Assembly: GCA_963723745.1 (NCBI GenBank)
Contig: CAVRRZ010000001.1
Span: 620,001-684,000, forward strand
DNA length: 64,000 nt
Reading direction: 5' to 3'
DNA from: CAVRRZ01 sp963723745
GTDB taxonomy: Bacteria; Actinomycetota; Actinomycetes; Mycobacteriales; Geodermatophilaceae
In this document: piece by piece, positions 31,999-39,772 of the stretch
Layout: the number at the start of each line of letters is the position of its first letter
Position numbering within the stretch: position 1 is the stretch's first letter
The notes under the pieces: model-generated
Seen by the model: only the letters and a program-made list of their open reading frames with translations
What the model was told of the DNA's origin: nothing
The model's database searches: none
Made by a program: the position numbers and the translations under genes

Positions 31999-32211
31999 GT
32001 GAGCATCTTCGGAAGGGTGAAGGCCAAGGCCGAGGAGCTGCTCGGCCGGGCCGAGCAGGTCTACGGCGAGTCGCACGGCGACCCGGCGGCGGAGGCCGCG
32101 GGCGAGGCGCGGCTGCTCGAGGCCGAGGCGGAGGCAGAGGCCCTCGAGAGCGACGAGCATCGCCGCCGTCCGGACGACGACGGGCTCGCGGGCCAGGGCG
32201 CCGTCCGCTGA
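31999..32211 (+). CDS. Small acidic helical protein, unrecognised
   Basis: A 70-residue protein starting at GTG 31999, with an excellent GAGGAGG site 5 bases upstream. It begins MSIFGRVKAKAEELLGRAEQ, continues VYGESHGDPAAEAAGEARLL and has an EAEAEAEALE stretch, so it is mostly amphipathic helix with a charged tail. The opening resembles CsbD-like and related stress proteins, but too weakly to name. It lies 37 bases after moaD and converges on moaE with 13 bases between; it may be in the moaAD transcript. Confidence 0.65.
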   Translation: MSIFGRVKAKAEELLGRAEQVYGESHGDPAAEAAGEARLLEAEAEAEALESDEHRRRPDDDGLAGQGAVR

Positions 32212-32224
32212 GCGCAGCTGCCCG

Positions 32225-32650
32225 TCAGGGGCAGTCCACCCACTCCTCCTGACCGTCGGTGAAGACCTGCCGCTTCCAGATCGGGAGCCGCTTCTTCACC
32301 TCGTCGACGAGCTCCGCGCAGGCCGCGAACGCGGCGGCGCGGTGTGACGTGCTGACCGCGCAGGCCAGGGCGACGTCGCCGATGCCGAGCATGCCCACCC
32401 GGTGCGAGACCGCGACCGCGTGGATCTCGGGCCGGGCGGCGAACTCGTCGGCGATCGAGGCGATCACGTCGGTGGCCGTGGGGTGGCCGACGTACTCGAG
32501 TTCGGTCACCGACCGGCCGGAGTCGTGGTCGCGAACGACGCCGGCGAAGCTGACCACCGCACCGGCGGCCTTGTCGGTGACGGCCTCCTCGTGGTCGGCC
32601 ACCGACAGCGGCTCGTCCACCACGCGCGCGATGACCGCGGAACTGCTCAC
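32225..32650 (-). CDS. moaE: Molybdopterin synthase catalytic subunit MoaE
   Basis: A 141-residue MoaE, which inserts sulfur from MoaD thiocarboxylate into precursor Z to make molybdopterin. Signature segments: AGAVVSFAGVVRDHDSGRSV, LEYVGHPTA, AVAVSHRVGMLGIGDVALAC, TSHRAAAFAACAELVDEVKK, and the catalytic-Lys region RLPIWKRQVFTDGQEEWV. GTG 32650 is chosen because it removes a Gly-rich N-tail. It follows the MobA/MocA-like gene by 42 bases on the same strand. Confidence 0.93.
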   Translation of the reverse strand: MSSSAVIARVVDEPLSVADHEEAVTDKAAGAVVSFAGVVRDHDSGRSVTELEYVGHPTATDVIASIADEFAARPEIHAVAVSHRVGMLGIGDVALACAVSTSHRAAAFAACAELVDEVKKRLPIWKRQVFTDGQEEWVDCP

Positions 32651-32691
32651 CCGGCCAACGCTACCCCCGCCGCCGTCCGGCACGACATGCA

Positions 32692-33264
32692 CTACTCGGC
32701 CCCGGGCGGCGGGACGTCGAGGTCGACCGGGTCGGCGAGGCCGGTGCAGTCGACCTCGGTGACGTCGTGGGCGGCCAGGTACCGGCGGGCGCCCTCGTCG
32801 CCGGTCGCGGTCTCGATCACCCCGGCCCAGTGGTCCCGGCCGATCAGCACCGGATGGCCGCGGACGCCGTCATAGGTCGCGGTGGCCAGCGCGCCGGGCG
32901 CCGCGTGCGCGGCGACGGCGGCCAGCGCCGCGGGCGTGAGACCCGGCATGTCGACCAGCGTGATCAGCGCCGCGTCCACCGACGCGGGCCAGCCGCGCAG
33001 CCCGTCGAGGCCGGTGCGCAGCGACGAGGCCATCCCCGACTCCCAGTCGGCGTTGGCCAGCACCGTGGCGCCGTCGAGGTCGGCGCTGCGCCAGACGTCG
33101 ACGGCCCGGGCGCCGAGCACCACCAGCACGGGGTCGCACACGGCCCGCGCCGTCCGCACCGCCCGCTCGACCAGCAGGCTGCCCTCGTGGACGACCAGGG
33201 CCTTGGGCATCCCGTACCGCCGGCCGCCCCCGGCGGCGAGGACGACCGCTGCCACGCTGTTCAT
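32692..33264 (-). CDS. MobA/MocA-like molybdenum cofactor nucleotidyltransferase
   Basis: A 190-residue NTP-transferase-3 protein. The nucleotide loop is VAAVVLAAGGGRRYGMPKAL, with LVVLGARAVDVW, ANADWESGMASSLRTGL, ALITLVDMPGLTP and VRGHPVLIGRDHW. The GMASSLRTGL and GHPVL..HW signatures are those of MocA/MobA-like proteins that attach CMP to molybdopterin (MCD), the cofactor form used by CoxL-type hydroxylases; true MobA (GMP) is possible. ATG 33264. It sits between modC and moaE, on one strand with both. Confidence 0.85.
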   Translation of the reverse strand: MNSVAAVVLAAGGGRRYGMPKALVVHEGSLLVERAVRTARAVCDPVLVVLGARAVDVWRSADLDGATVLANADWESGMASSLRTGLDGLRGWPASVDAALITLVDMPGLTPAALAAVAAHAAPGALATATYDGVRGHPVLIGRDHWAGVIETATGDEGARRYLAAHDVTEVDCTGLADPVDLDVPPPGAE

Positions 33265-33285
33265 TCCCCCACCCTCCCAGAGCGC

Positions 33286-34332
33286 TCAGCGGGTGTAGAC
33301 CGCCACCTCGGACGCCTTGACCACGGCCCAGACCTGCGCGCCGGGCGAGAGCCCCATCTCGGCGAAGGCGGCCGCGGTGACGTCGGCGATCAGCGGCACC
33401 TCGCCGTCCAGCTCGCAGCGGACCGTGGCGCCGTGCGGAGTGGCTCCCGCCAGCCGCGCCGGCCACACGTTGCGGGGGCTGCCGTCCGGCCGCGACAGGT
33501 AGAGCGCCACCGACTCGGGACGGACCGCGGCGAACACCGGCCCCTCCGCGTCGTCAGCGACGGCGACCACCCCGCCGGCGTCGAGCCGGACGGTGCGGCC
33601 GGCGGCCGTCCCCGGGAGCAGCGAGAGCCCGACCAGCCGGGCCACGTAATCGGTGCGCGGGTGCCGGCTGACGTCGGCCGGCGCGCCGGTCTGGACGACG
33701 GCGCCGTCCTCGACGACCACCACGCGGTCGGCCAGCGCCATCGCGTCGACCGGGTCGTGCGTGACCAGCACCGTGCTGCCGGCGAACTCGGCCAGGTGCC
33801 GGCGCAGTTCGGCCCGCACGGTGAGCCGGGTGCGGGCGTCGAGGGCCGACAGCGGCTCGTCGAGCAGCAGCAAGGCCGGGTCACCGACCAGGGCACGGGC
33901 GAGGGCGGCCCGCTGCGCCTGCCCCCCGGACAGCGCGCCCGGACGACGGTGCCCGAGGTCGGCCAGGCCGACCCGGTCCAGCCAGCCGGCCGCCGCGGCC
34001 CGGGCGGCCGGTCGCCGCATGCCCCGGGTGCGCAACCCGAAGGCGACGTTGTCGGTCACCGAGAGATGCGGGAAGAGCAGGTGGTCCTGGAAGACCATGC
34101 CCAACCGACGGCGGTGCGCGGGCAGGTGCACGTCGCCGTCGTCCCACACCAGGCCGTCGACGACCACCCGCGCGCGGTCGGCCTCGAGCAGGCCTGCCAG
34201 GACCCGCAGGACGGTCGACTTGCCCGCACCGTTCGGCCCGAGGACGGCCAGCACCTCGCCGTCGGCCACCTCCAGGTCGACCGCCACGGTCAGTGGGCCG
34301 CGACGCAGCCGGATCGCGGCCTCCAGGCTCAC
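33286..34332 (-). CDS. modC: Molybdate ABC transporter ATPase ModC
   Basis: A 348-residue ATPase. Walker A is VLGPNGAGKSTVLRVLAGLL, Q-loop MVFQDHLLFPHLSVTDNVAF, signature GALSGGQAQRAALARAL, Walker B LLLLDEPLSALDARTRL and switch His VTHDPVDAMALADR. The C-terminal 65 residues contain a TOBE/Mop-like domain (GATPHGATVRCELDGEVPLI, LSPGAQVWAVVKASEVAVYT) that would bind molybdate and modulate the transporter. GTG 34332 overlaps the modB stop (GTGA). Confidence 0.92.
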   Translation of the reverse strand: MSLEAAIRLRRGPLTVAVDLEVADGEVLAVLGPNGAGKSTVLRVLAGLLEADRARVVVDGLVWDDGDVHLPAHRRRLGMVFQDHLLFPHLSVTDNVAFGLRTRGMRRPAARAAAAGWLDRVGLADLGHRRPGALSGGQAQRAALARALVGDPALLLLDEPLSALDARTRLTVRAELRRHLAEFAGSTVLVTHDPVDAMALADRVVVVEDGAVVQTGAPADVSRHPRTDYVARLVGLSLLPGTAAGRTVRLDAGGVVAVADDAEGPVFAAVRPESVALYLSRPDGSPRNVWPARLAGATPHGATVRCELDGEVPLIADVTAAAFAEMGLSPGAQVWAVVKASEVAVYTR

Positions 34333-35138
34333 GTTCCGACCCCGGAGCGGGCGAGCCACCGGTCGCGGAGCAGCAGCAGGGTGGCCAGCGAGACGGCGAG
34401 CAGGACGAGGGACAGGACGATCGCGGCGTCCGGATCCTGCTGGAGCGCGAGGTAGACCGCGATCGGCATCGTCTGCGTCGTCCCGGGGAAGTTGCCGGCG
34501 AAGGTGATGGTGGCGCCGAACTCACCGAGCGCGCGGGCCCAGCAGAGCACCGCGCCCGCCGCGACGCCGGGCGCGACCAGCGGCAGGGTGACCCGCCGGA
34601 ACGTCGTCCAGCGGTCGGCGCCGAGCGTGGCCGCGGCGTCCTCGAACCGGGCGTCGGCCGCCCGGAGGGCGCCCTCGACGCTGATCACAAGGAACGGCAT
34701 GGCCACGAACGTCTGGGCGATCACGACCGCGGCGGTGGTGAACGGGATCGTGAGGCCGAAGGTGTCGTCCAGCCAGCGGCCGACCAGCCCCTGCCGGCCC
34801 AGCACGAGGAACAGCGCGACGCCGCCCACGACAGGGGGGAGCACGAGCGGCACGGTGACCACCGCCCGCAGCAGAGCCCGCCCCCGCGCGCGACCGCGGG
34901 CGAGCACCCAGGCCAGCGGGACGCCGAGCACGAGCGACACGGCGGTGGCCAGCGTGGCCGAGACCAGCGAGAGCCGCAGCGCCTCGCCCACCCCCGGCGC
35001 GGTGAGCAGGGGGCCGAGCTGCGACCACGGCGTCCGCAGCAGCAGGCCGGCGACCGGCAGCACCAGGAACACCACCCCGAGCGCGGCCGGCAGCAGCAGC
35101 GGCGCGGGGACCCCCGTGCGCCCGCGCGGTCGGCTCAC
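34329..35138 (-). CDS. modB: Molybdate ABC transporter permease ModB
   Basis: A 269-residue permease with about six helices. It carries SLVSATLATAVSLVLGVPLA, VTVPLVLPPVVGGVALFLVL, and the ATPase-contact EAA loop ADARFEDAAATLGADRWTTF; ALGEFGATITFAGNFPGTTQ is the ModB-type end (GEFG). GTG 35138 overlaps the modA stop and its own stop overlaps modC, so the operon runs HTH-TOBE, modA, modB, modC with 4-nt overlaps throughout. Confidence 0.93.
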   Translation of the reverse strand: MSRPRGRTGVPAPLLLPAALGVVFLVLPVAGLLLRTPWSQLGPLLTAPGVGEALRLSLVSATLATAVSLVLGVPLAWVLARGRARGRALLRAVVTVPLVLPPVVGGVALFLVLGRQGLVGRWLDDTFGLTIPFTTAAVVIAQTFVAMPFLVISVEGALRAADARFEDAAATLGADRWTTFRRVTLPLVAPGVAAGAVLCWARALGEFGATITFAGNFPGTTQTMPIAVYLALQQDPDAAIVLSLVLLAVSLATLLLLRDRWLARSGVGT

Positions 35139-35962
35139 GGCTCCAGGAAGCGGGCCTCGCGGAGGACCGCCTGCCCCGCATCCGACAGCACCAGGTCGGC
35201 GAACGCCTGCGCGGCCGCCGGGTTGCCGGCGTCGCTGAGCACTCCGATGCGGTAGCGGTTCAGCGCCTGAGGCGCCTCGCGGAACGGGTAGGCGAGAATC
35301 GCGTCGCCGGCCGCGTACGCGTCGGAGAGGTAGACGAGTCCGGCGTCGACCTCTCCGAGGTCGATCTTGGTGAGCACCGCGCGGACGTCGTCCTCGTACG
35401 TGTCCGGCACGTCGGAGAGCCCGGCCTTCGCCAGCACCTCCGCCGCCGCCGCACCGCACGGCACCTCCGGCGCGCACACCGCCATGACGACGTCCTCGGT
35501 CAGGATCTCCGCCAGCCGCGGCAGGTCGGGGCCCCCGTCGGGCGGCTCGATGCCGGCGGGGTTGTCGGCAGGGACGGCGAGCACCAGCGGGTTCTCGGCG
35601 AAGACGTCGGACTCCGTCACCAGCCCCGCGTCCTCCGCCCGCTCCATCAGCGGCTCGGCCGCGGGGGCGTAGACGTCGGCGGGTGCCCCCTGTTCCAGCT
35701 GGCTCGCCAGGGCCGAGCTGCCGGCGAAGGTGAACCGGACCTCGAGGCCGGGGTGCTCGGCCTCGAGCGTCGCGCCGAGTTCGGCGAAGACGTCGGTGAG
35801 CGACGCGGCGGCGAAGACGGTGAGCGTGCCCTCGATGGCGGCGGCGGTCCCGGTCGTCGCCGCCGTTCCCGACGCAGCGGTGTCGGGCCGCTCCGCGGCC
35901 GAGGTGCACCCGGCCGACGCGAGCACCACCACGGCCGTCGCGGTCAGGAGCCGGCGGGTCAC
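35135..35962 (-). CDS. modA: Molybdate-binding lipoprotein ModA
   Basis: A 275-residue periplasmic-type binding protein anchored as a lipoprotein: VTRRLLTATAVVVLASAGC with Cys19. After a Thr/Ala linker the mature domain reads LTVFAAASLTDVFAELG (oxyanion Ser), VRFTFAGSSALASQLEQGAP, DVYAPAAEPLMERA, and VCAPEVPCGAAAAEVLAKAG, KIDLGEVDAGLVYLSDAYAA. These match molybdate/tungstate-binding ModA. GTG 35962 overlaps the end of the HTH-TOBE regulator. Confidence 0.93.
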   Translation of the reverse strand: MTRRLLTATAVVVLASAGCTSAAERPDTAASGTAATTGTAAAIEGTLTVFAAASLTDVFAELGATLEAEHPGLEVRFTFAGSSALASQLEQGAPADVYAPAAEPLMERAEDAGLVTESDVFAENPLVLAVPADNPAGIEPPDGGPDLPRLAEILTEDVVMAVCAPEVPCGAAAAEVLAKAGLSDVPDTYEDDVRAVLTKIDLGEVDAGLVYLSDAYAAGDAILAYPFREAPQALNRYRIGVLSDAGNPAAAQAFADLVLSDAGQAVLREARFLEP

Positions 35963-36354
35963 GGCACGTCCACGGTGACCTGGGTGGCCTTGACGGTGGC
36001 CACCGCACGGGCGCCGATCTCGAGGCCGAGGTCGTCGGCGGCCTCCCTCGACATGAGCGACACCAGGCGGAACGGCCCGGCCTGGATCTCGACCTGCGCC
36101 ATGACCGTGTCTCGGACGACGCGGGTGACGATGCCGGGCATCCGGTTGCGCGCCGACGACGAGCGGGTCGCCCCCGGAGACGGCGCCGCGTGCAGTTCGG
36201 CGGCGACCCTGGCCAGGTCGGTGCCGTCGACCTGGGCGGGGCTGCCCTCCGGGCGGCGGGCGGGCAGCCGCTCGCTGTCGATCCACCGACGGACGGTGTC
36301 GTCGCTCACCCCGAGCAAGGCGGCGGCCTCGGCGATTCGATAAGACGCGGACAC
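35959..36354 (-). CDS. HTH-TOBE (Mop-domain) putative molybdate-responsive regulator
   Basis: A 131-residue two-domain protein. Residues 3-55 form an excisionase/MerR-type helix-turn-helix (YRIAEAAALLGVSDDTVRRW, IDSERLPARR); residues 70-131 are one Mop/TOBE domain (RNRMPGIVTRVVRDTVMAQV, EIQAGPFRLVSLMSREAADD, GLEIGARAVATVKATQV), which in ModE and Mop proteins binds molybdate at dimer interfaces. GTG 36354. It heads the modABC operon with a 4-nt overlap. It is unlike classical ModE (LysR-like HTH plus two TOBE). Two CCGCA-N2-TGCGG palindromes stand 16-62 bases upstream, and two more precede coxS; I infer that it binds them. Confidence 0.88.
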   Translation of the reverse strand: MSASYRIAEAAALLGVSDDTVRRWIDSERLPARRPEGSPAQVDGTDLARVAAELHAAPSPGATRSSSARNRMPGIVTRVVRDTVMAQVEIQAGPFRLVSLMSREAADDLGLEIGARAVATVKATQVTVDVP

Positions 36355-36369
36355 GGGTGAACCGTAGGG

Positions 36370-36415
36370 GCGCACATGCGGAACTGTCGAGCTCGGGGTT
36401 TCCGCACCTGCGGCT
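36370..36415. promoter_or_regulatory. Two CCGCA-N2-TGCGG palindromes upstream of the HTH-TOBE/mod operon
   Basis: GCGCACATGCGGAA at 36370-36383 (complement reads TTCCGCATGTGCGC) and TTTCCGCACCTGCGGCT at 36399-36415. The 12-bp cores start 32 bp apart. The pair matches the coxS upstream pair (9671-9716) in sequence and spacing. It lies directly before the regulator start, so binding would affect the regulator's own promoter. Confidence 0.6.
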
Positions 36416-36611
36416 CCGGGTCCCGTCGATCGGGGACGGGAGCCGCGGTGCGGGGACGGGGGCCGCGGGCACCGCGGCTCCCGGCACCACGGGGCGGCGG
36501 CCGAGGGCCGGACACCGGCAGCCGTCCACAGGCGCGGCCCTCGTCCACAGTCTCGCGCCCGGCACTGTCCCGGCCGGCCGGTGCCGCCAGGATCGGCGGT
36601 ATGAGCGGGCG

Positions 36612-37847
36612 ATGCGGGACCGGGCAGCGATGAACGACGTCGAGATCACCGTTCGGCAGACGTTCCTGACCGTCGCACGCACCGGGGCCGCCTCGATCGA
36701 GCCGGCCGCCGCGCGCCTCTCCCTCGCCGACCCCGACGTGGACGCGGCGGGTGTCGCCGCCGCCCTGCTCAGGGACCAGGTCGCGCTGCACTACGAGCGC
36801 GGGTGGCAGCCGGCCGACCTGGTGCACGTCGTCCGCCGCAGCGGCTCGCGGCGCATGACGCGGCTGCTCGTCGACGTGATCCTGGCGGAGGCGATCGCCA
36901 CCCGTGCGCTCGAGCGGGCACCCGACGAGTGGGTCGCCCAGCTGCGGGCGATGGCGGGGCGCACGTCGACGACGCCGGCGGCCGTCCACCGGTGGCGGGT
37001 GCGCGAGGGGCTCGGCGCGCTGGACGCCTGGCTCGACGTCCTCCGCCTGGCCGACGCACTGGCCGGGTGGCGCCCACTCGAGACGCTGATCGCGCCACCG
37101 TCCCGTTGGGACAGCGCCCGGCGCGCCGGCCCGGCGGCGCGCGGGCCCGACGCCGACCAGCGGACGCTGGGCCGGATCCGCGCCCTGCTCGCCAAGGCCG
37201 AGTCCACCGACTTCCCGGAGGAGGCCGAAGCGCTGGCGGCCAAGGCGCAGGAACTGATGACCCGGCATGCCATCGACGCGGCCCTGCTCGCCGAGGCCCG
37301 GGGCGGTGCGCCGCGCGCGGGCATCCGGGCCCGTCGAGTGCATCTCGACGACCCGTATGCGCGGCAGAAGCTCAGCCTGCTCACGGCCGTCGGCGAGGCC
37401 AACGGCGTCCAGGCCGTCTGGTCGGAGAAGGCCGGTATCGCGACGATCGTCGGGGATCCCGACGATCTGTCCGCGGTCGAGCTGCTCTTCCTGTCCTTGC
37501 TGGTGCAGGGGACGCGGGCGCTCACGGCCACGGGTCGCGCCGGCGACCCGCGCAACCGTTCACCCGCCTTCCGTCGCGCGTTCCTGACGGCCTACGCCCA
37601 GCGCATCGGGGAGCGCCTGCGGGCGGCTCGAGACTCCGCGGCGGCCGACGCGGGGCGAGCCTCCGGCCGGGATCTCGTCCCGGTCCTCGCGGCCCGCGAC
37701 CGCGCCGTCGCCGACACGGTGACCGAACTGTTCCCGCATGTGCGGGCCATGCGCAGCCGCGTCAGCGACGCGCGCGGCTGGTACGCCGGACGGGCGGCGG
37801 CGGAGTCGGCCGATCTGGGCGGTCCGCGGCGGCGGGAGGTCCGCTGA
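36612..37847 (+). CDS. DUF2786 domain protein
   Basis: A 411-residue protein. The DUF2786 segment lies at about residues 190-230: TLGRIRALLAKAESTDFPEE followed by AEALAAKAQELMTRHAIDAA. The remainder is helical with no recognised catalytic motif (VAAALLRDQVALHYERGWQP, LTAVGEANGVQAVWSEKAGI). DUF2786 proteins are often found with phage or DNA-processing genes, function unknown. ATG at 36612 or 36630; the stop overlaps the RecQ start as TGATG, so the two are coupled. The 257-base gap upstream also contains the mod operators and two CGTCCACAG copies. Confidence 0.8.
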   Translation: MRDRAAMNDVEITVRQTFLTVARTGAASIEPAAARLSLADPDVDAAGVAAALLRDQVALHYERGWQPADLVHVVRRSGSRRMTRLLVDVILAEAIATRALERAPDEWVAQLRAMAGRTSTTPAAVHRWRVREGLGALDAWLDVLRLADALAGWRPLETLIAPPSRWDSARRAGPAARGPDADQRTLGRIRALLAKAESTDFPEEAEALAAKAQELMTRHAIDAALLAEARGGAPRAGIRARRVHLDDPYARQKLSLLTAVGEANGVQAVWSEKAGIATIVGDPDDLSAVELLFLSLLVQGTRALTATGRAGDPRNRSPAFRRAFLTAYAQRIGERLRAARDSAAADAGRASGRDLVPVLAARDRAVADTVTELFPHVRAMRSRVSDARGWYAGRAAAESADLGGPRRREVR

Positions 37848-39643
37848 TGCCCGGCGGAGAGGGCGGCGCAGGTCACCGCGGGCGCGGTTTGCCACCGCCG
37901 GCGCGCGGGCAGCCTGCGCCGGTGCCCCCACACCCCCGCGCGAACGAGAAGCCCGGTCAGCCCCATCCCGCGGGGGCGAGTGCCGCCGTCCGCACCCGCC
38001 GCCTCCGGGAGACGGCCCGTGAGCTGCTCGGGTTCGAGGAGTTCCGGCCGGGCCAGGAAAGGGCGATGCAGTCGGTGCTGGCCGGCCGCGACACCCTCGC
38101 GGTGCTGCCGTCGGGCGCCGGCAAGTCCGCGATCTACCAGGTGGCCGGCCACCTCGTCGACGGCCCGGTGCTCGTCGTGTCGCCGCTGATCGCCCTCCAG
38201 CGCGACCAGGTGCGGCGGCTGGAGGAGGTCGACCGGATGGGCGCGCCGGCCATGCTCAACTCCGGTCTCTCGGCCGGTGACCAGCGCGCCGCCCTCGACG
38301 GACTGGGAGACGGAACGGTCCGCTACCTCTTCCTGGCGCCCGAGCAGCTCACCAAGCCTGAGGTCGTGGAGACGATCGCCGCGGCGCGACCCCCGCTGTT
38401 CGTCGTCGACGAGGCGCACTGCGTCTCGGCCTGGGGCCACGACTTCCGGCCCGACTACCTGCGGCTCGGCGCAGTGATCGAGCAGCTGGGGCACCCGACG
38501 GTGCTGGCGCTGACCGCCACCGCGGCCCCGCCGGTGCGCGCCGAGATCGTCGAGCGGCTCGGCATGGCCGACCCCGAGATCGTCGTCGCGGGTTTCGACC
38601 GGCCTGAGATCCACCTGGAGGTCGAGCAGCACGCGGACGCGCGCAGCAAGGAGGTCGCCGTCCTCGACCGGGTGCTGGCCGAGATCGGCGAAGGCCACGG
38701 GCCCGGCATCGTCTACAGCGCCACCCGCAAGGGCACCGAGGACGTCGCTGCCGCCCTGGTGGACCGTGGGCTGCGGGCCCGCGCGTACCACGCCGGCCTG
38801 AACCGGTCCGAGCGCGAGGACACCCAGCGCGCGTTCATGGCCGACGAGCTCGACGTCGTCGTCGCCACGACCGCCTTCGGCATGGGCATCGACAAGCCCG
38901 GCGTCCGCTTCGTGGTCCACGCCGAGCCGGCCGACTCCCTGGACAGCTACTACCAGGAGATCGGCCGCGCGGGACGCGACGGCCAGCCGGCCCTCGCACT
39001 CCTGGTCTACCGGCAGGAGGACCTCGGCCTGCGCCGCTTCTTCGCCGCGGGCATCCCCTCGGAAGAGGATCTGCAGCAGGTCGCCGGTCTGGTGGGGGCA
39101 GCAGCCGCGGCCGGCATCGACGACGGCGTCGACGTCACGGACCTCCGCGAGGAGACCGGACGGGCGGCCACGCCGCTGGCCCGCGACCTCAACCTGCTCG
39201 AGCAGGTCTCCGCCGTCGTGCTGGACGAGGAGGGCGCCGCGCATCCGGCCGAGGGGGCTCCCGACCCCGGCGAGGCTGCGCAGGCGGCGCGGCAGCTGGC
39301 CGAGCACCACGAGCGGGTCGACCAGAGCAGGGTGGAGATGATGCGCGGCTACGCCGAGACCACCGACTGCCGGCGCCAGTTCCTGCTCGGGTACTTCGGT
39401 GAGCAGCTCGACGAGCCCTGCGGCAACTGCGACACCTGCTCGGACGGCACCGCCACCGACCGGGACGACGACAACACGAGCCCGTTCCCGCCCGAGACCG
39501 CGGTCGAGCACGCGGAATGGGGGCCGGGCATCGTGATGCGCGTCGAGGACGACCGGCTCGTGGTCCTCTTCGAGGAGGTCGGCTACAAGACCCTGGGTCT
39601 GGCCGCCGTGATCGACAACGGCCTGCTGCGCGCGCGGGCCTGA
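37847..39643 (+). CDS. recQ: RecQ-family ATP-dependent DNA helicase
   Basis: A 598-residue SF2 helicase. Motif 0: LLGFEEFRPGQERAMQSVLA; motif I: LPSGAGKSAIYQ (Lys93; most RecQ have TGGGKS); motif II: VVDEAHCVSAWGHDFRPDYL; motif III: LALTATA; motif VI: YYQEIGRAGRDG. The RecQ zinc-binding cysteines are in DCRRQFLLGYFGE and CGNCDTC. It lacks HRDC and instead ends in AEWGPGIVMRVEDDRLVVLF and EEVGYKTLGL, a beta-rich motif resembling the C-terminal domain of UvrD/PcrA helicases. ATG 37847 overlaps the DUF2786 stop. Likely works in recombination repair with the upstream protein. Confidence 0.92.
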   Translation: MPGGEGGAGHRGRGLPPPARGQPAPVPPHPRANEKPGQPHPAGASAAVRTRRLRETARELLGFEEFRPGQERAMQSVLAGRDTLAVLPSGAGKSAIYQVAGHLVDGPVLVVSPLIALQRDQVRRLEEVDRMGAPAMLNSGLSAGDQRAALDGLGDGTVRYLFLAPEQLTKPEVVETIAAARPPLFVVDEAHCVSAWGHDFRPDYLRLGAVIEQLGHPTVLALTATAAPPVRAEIVERLGMADPEIVVAGFDRPEIHLEVEQHADARSKEVAVLDRVLAEIGEGHGPGIVYSATRKGTEDVAAALVDRGLRARAYHAGLNRSEREDTQRAFMADELDVVVATTAFGMGIDKPGVRFVVHAEPADSLDSYYQEIGRAGRDGQPALALLVYRQEDLGLRRFFAAGIPSEEDLQQVAGLVGAAAAAGIDDGVDVTDLREETGRAATPLARDLNLLEQVSAVVLDEEGAAHPAEGAPDPGEAAQAARQLAEHHERVDQSRVEMMRGYAETTDCRRQFLLGYFGEQLDEPCGNCDTCSDGTATDRDDDNTSPFPPETAVEHAEWGPGIVMRVEDDRLVVLFEEVGYKTLGLAAVIDNGLLRARA

Positions 39644-39772
39644 CGCCGCCCGGAACCGGCTCGGCCGCTGCGGCGAGGAGCCGCGATACCCGGGTCCGAG
39701 CGGAGCCCGTTGCGGGCGCGGGCACGGGCGCGGGGCCGGTGCCGGTCCGGGCCGCCCGCTACGTTGCCCGGC

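Noticed and set aside
36530..36560. Two CGTCCACAG copies resembling DnaA boxes before the DUF2786 gene
   Set aside because: Only two imperfect boxes, no dnaA, dnaN or rpmH nearby; not an origin.
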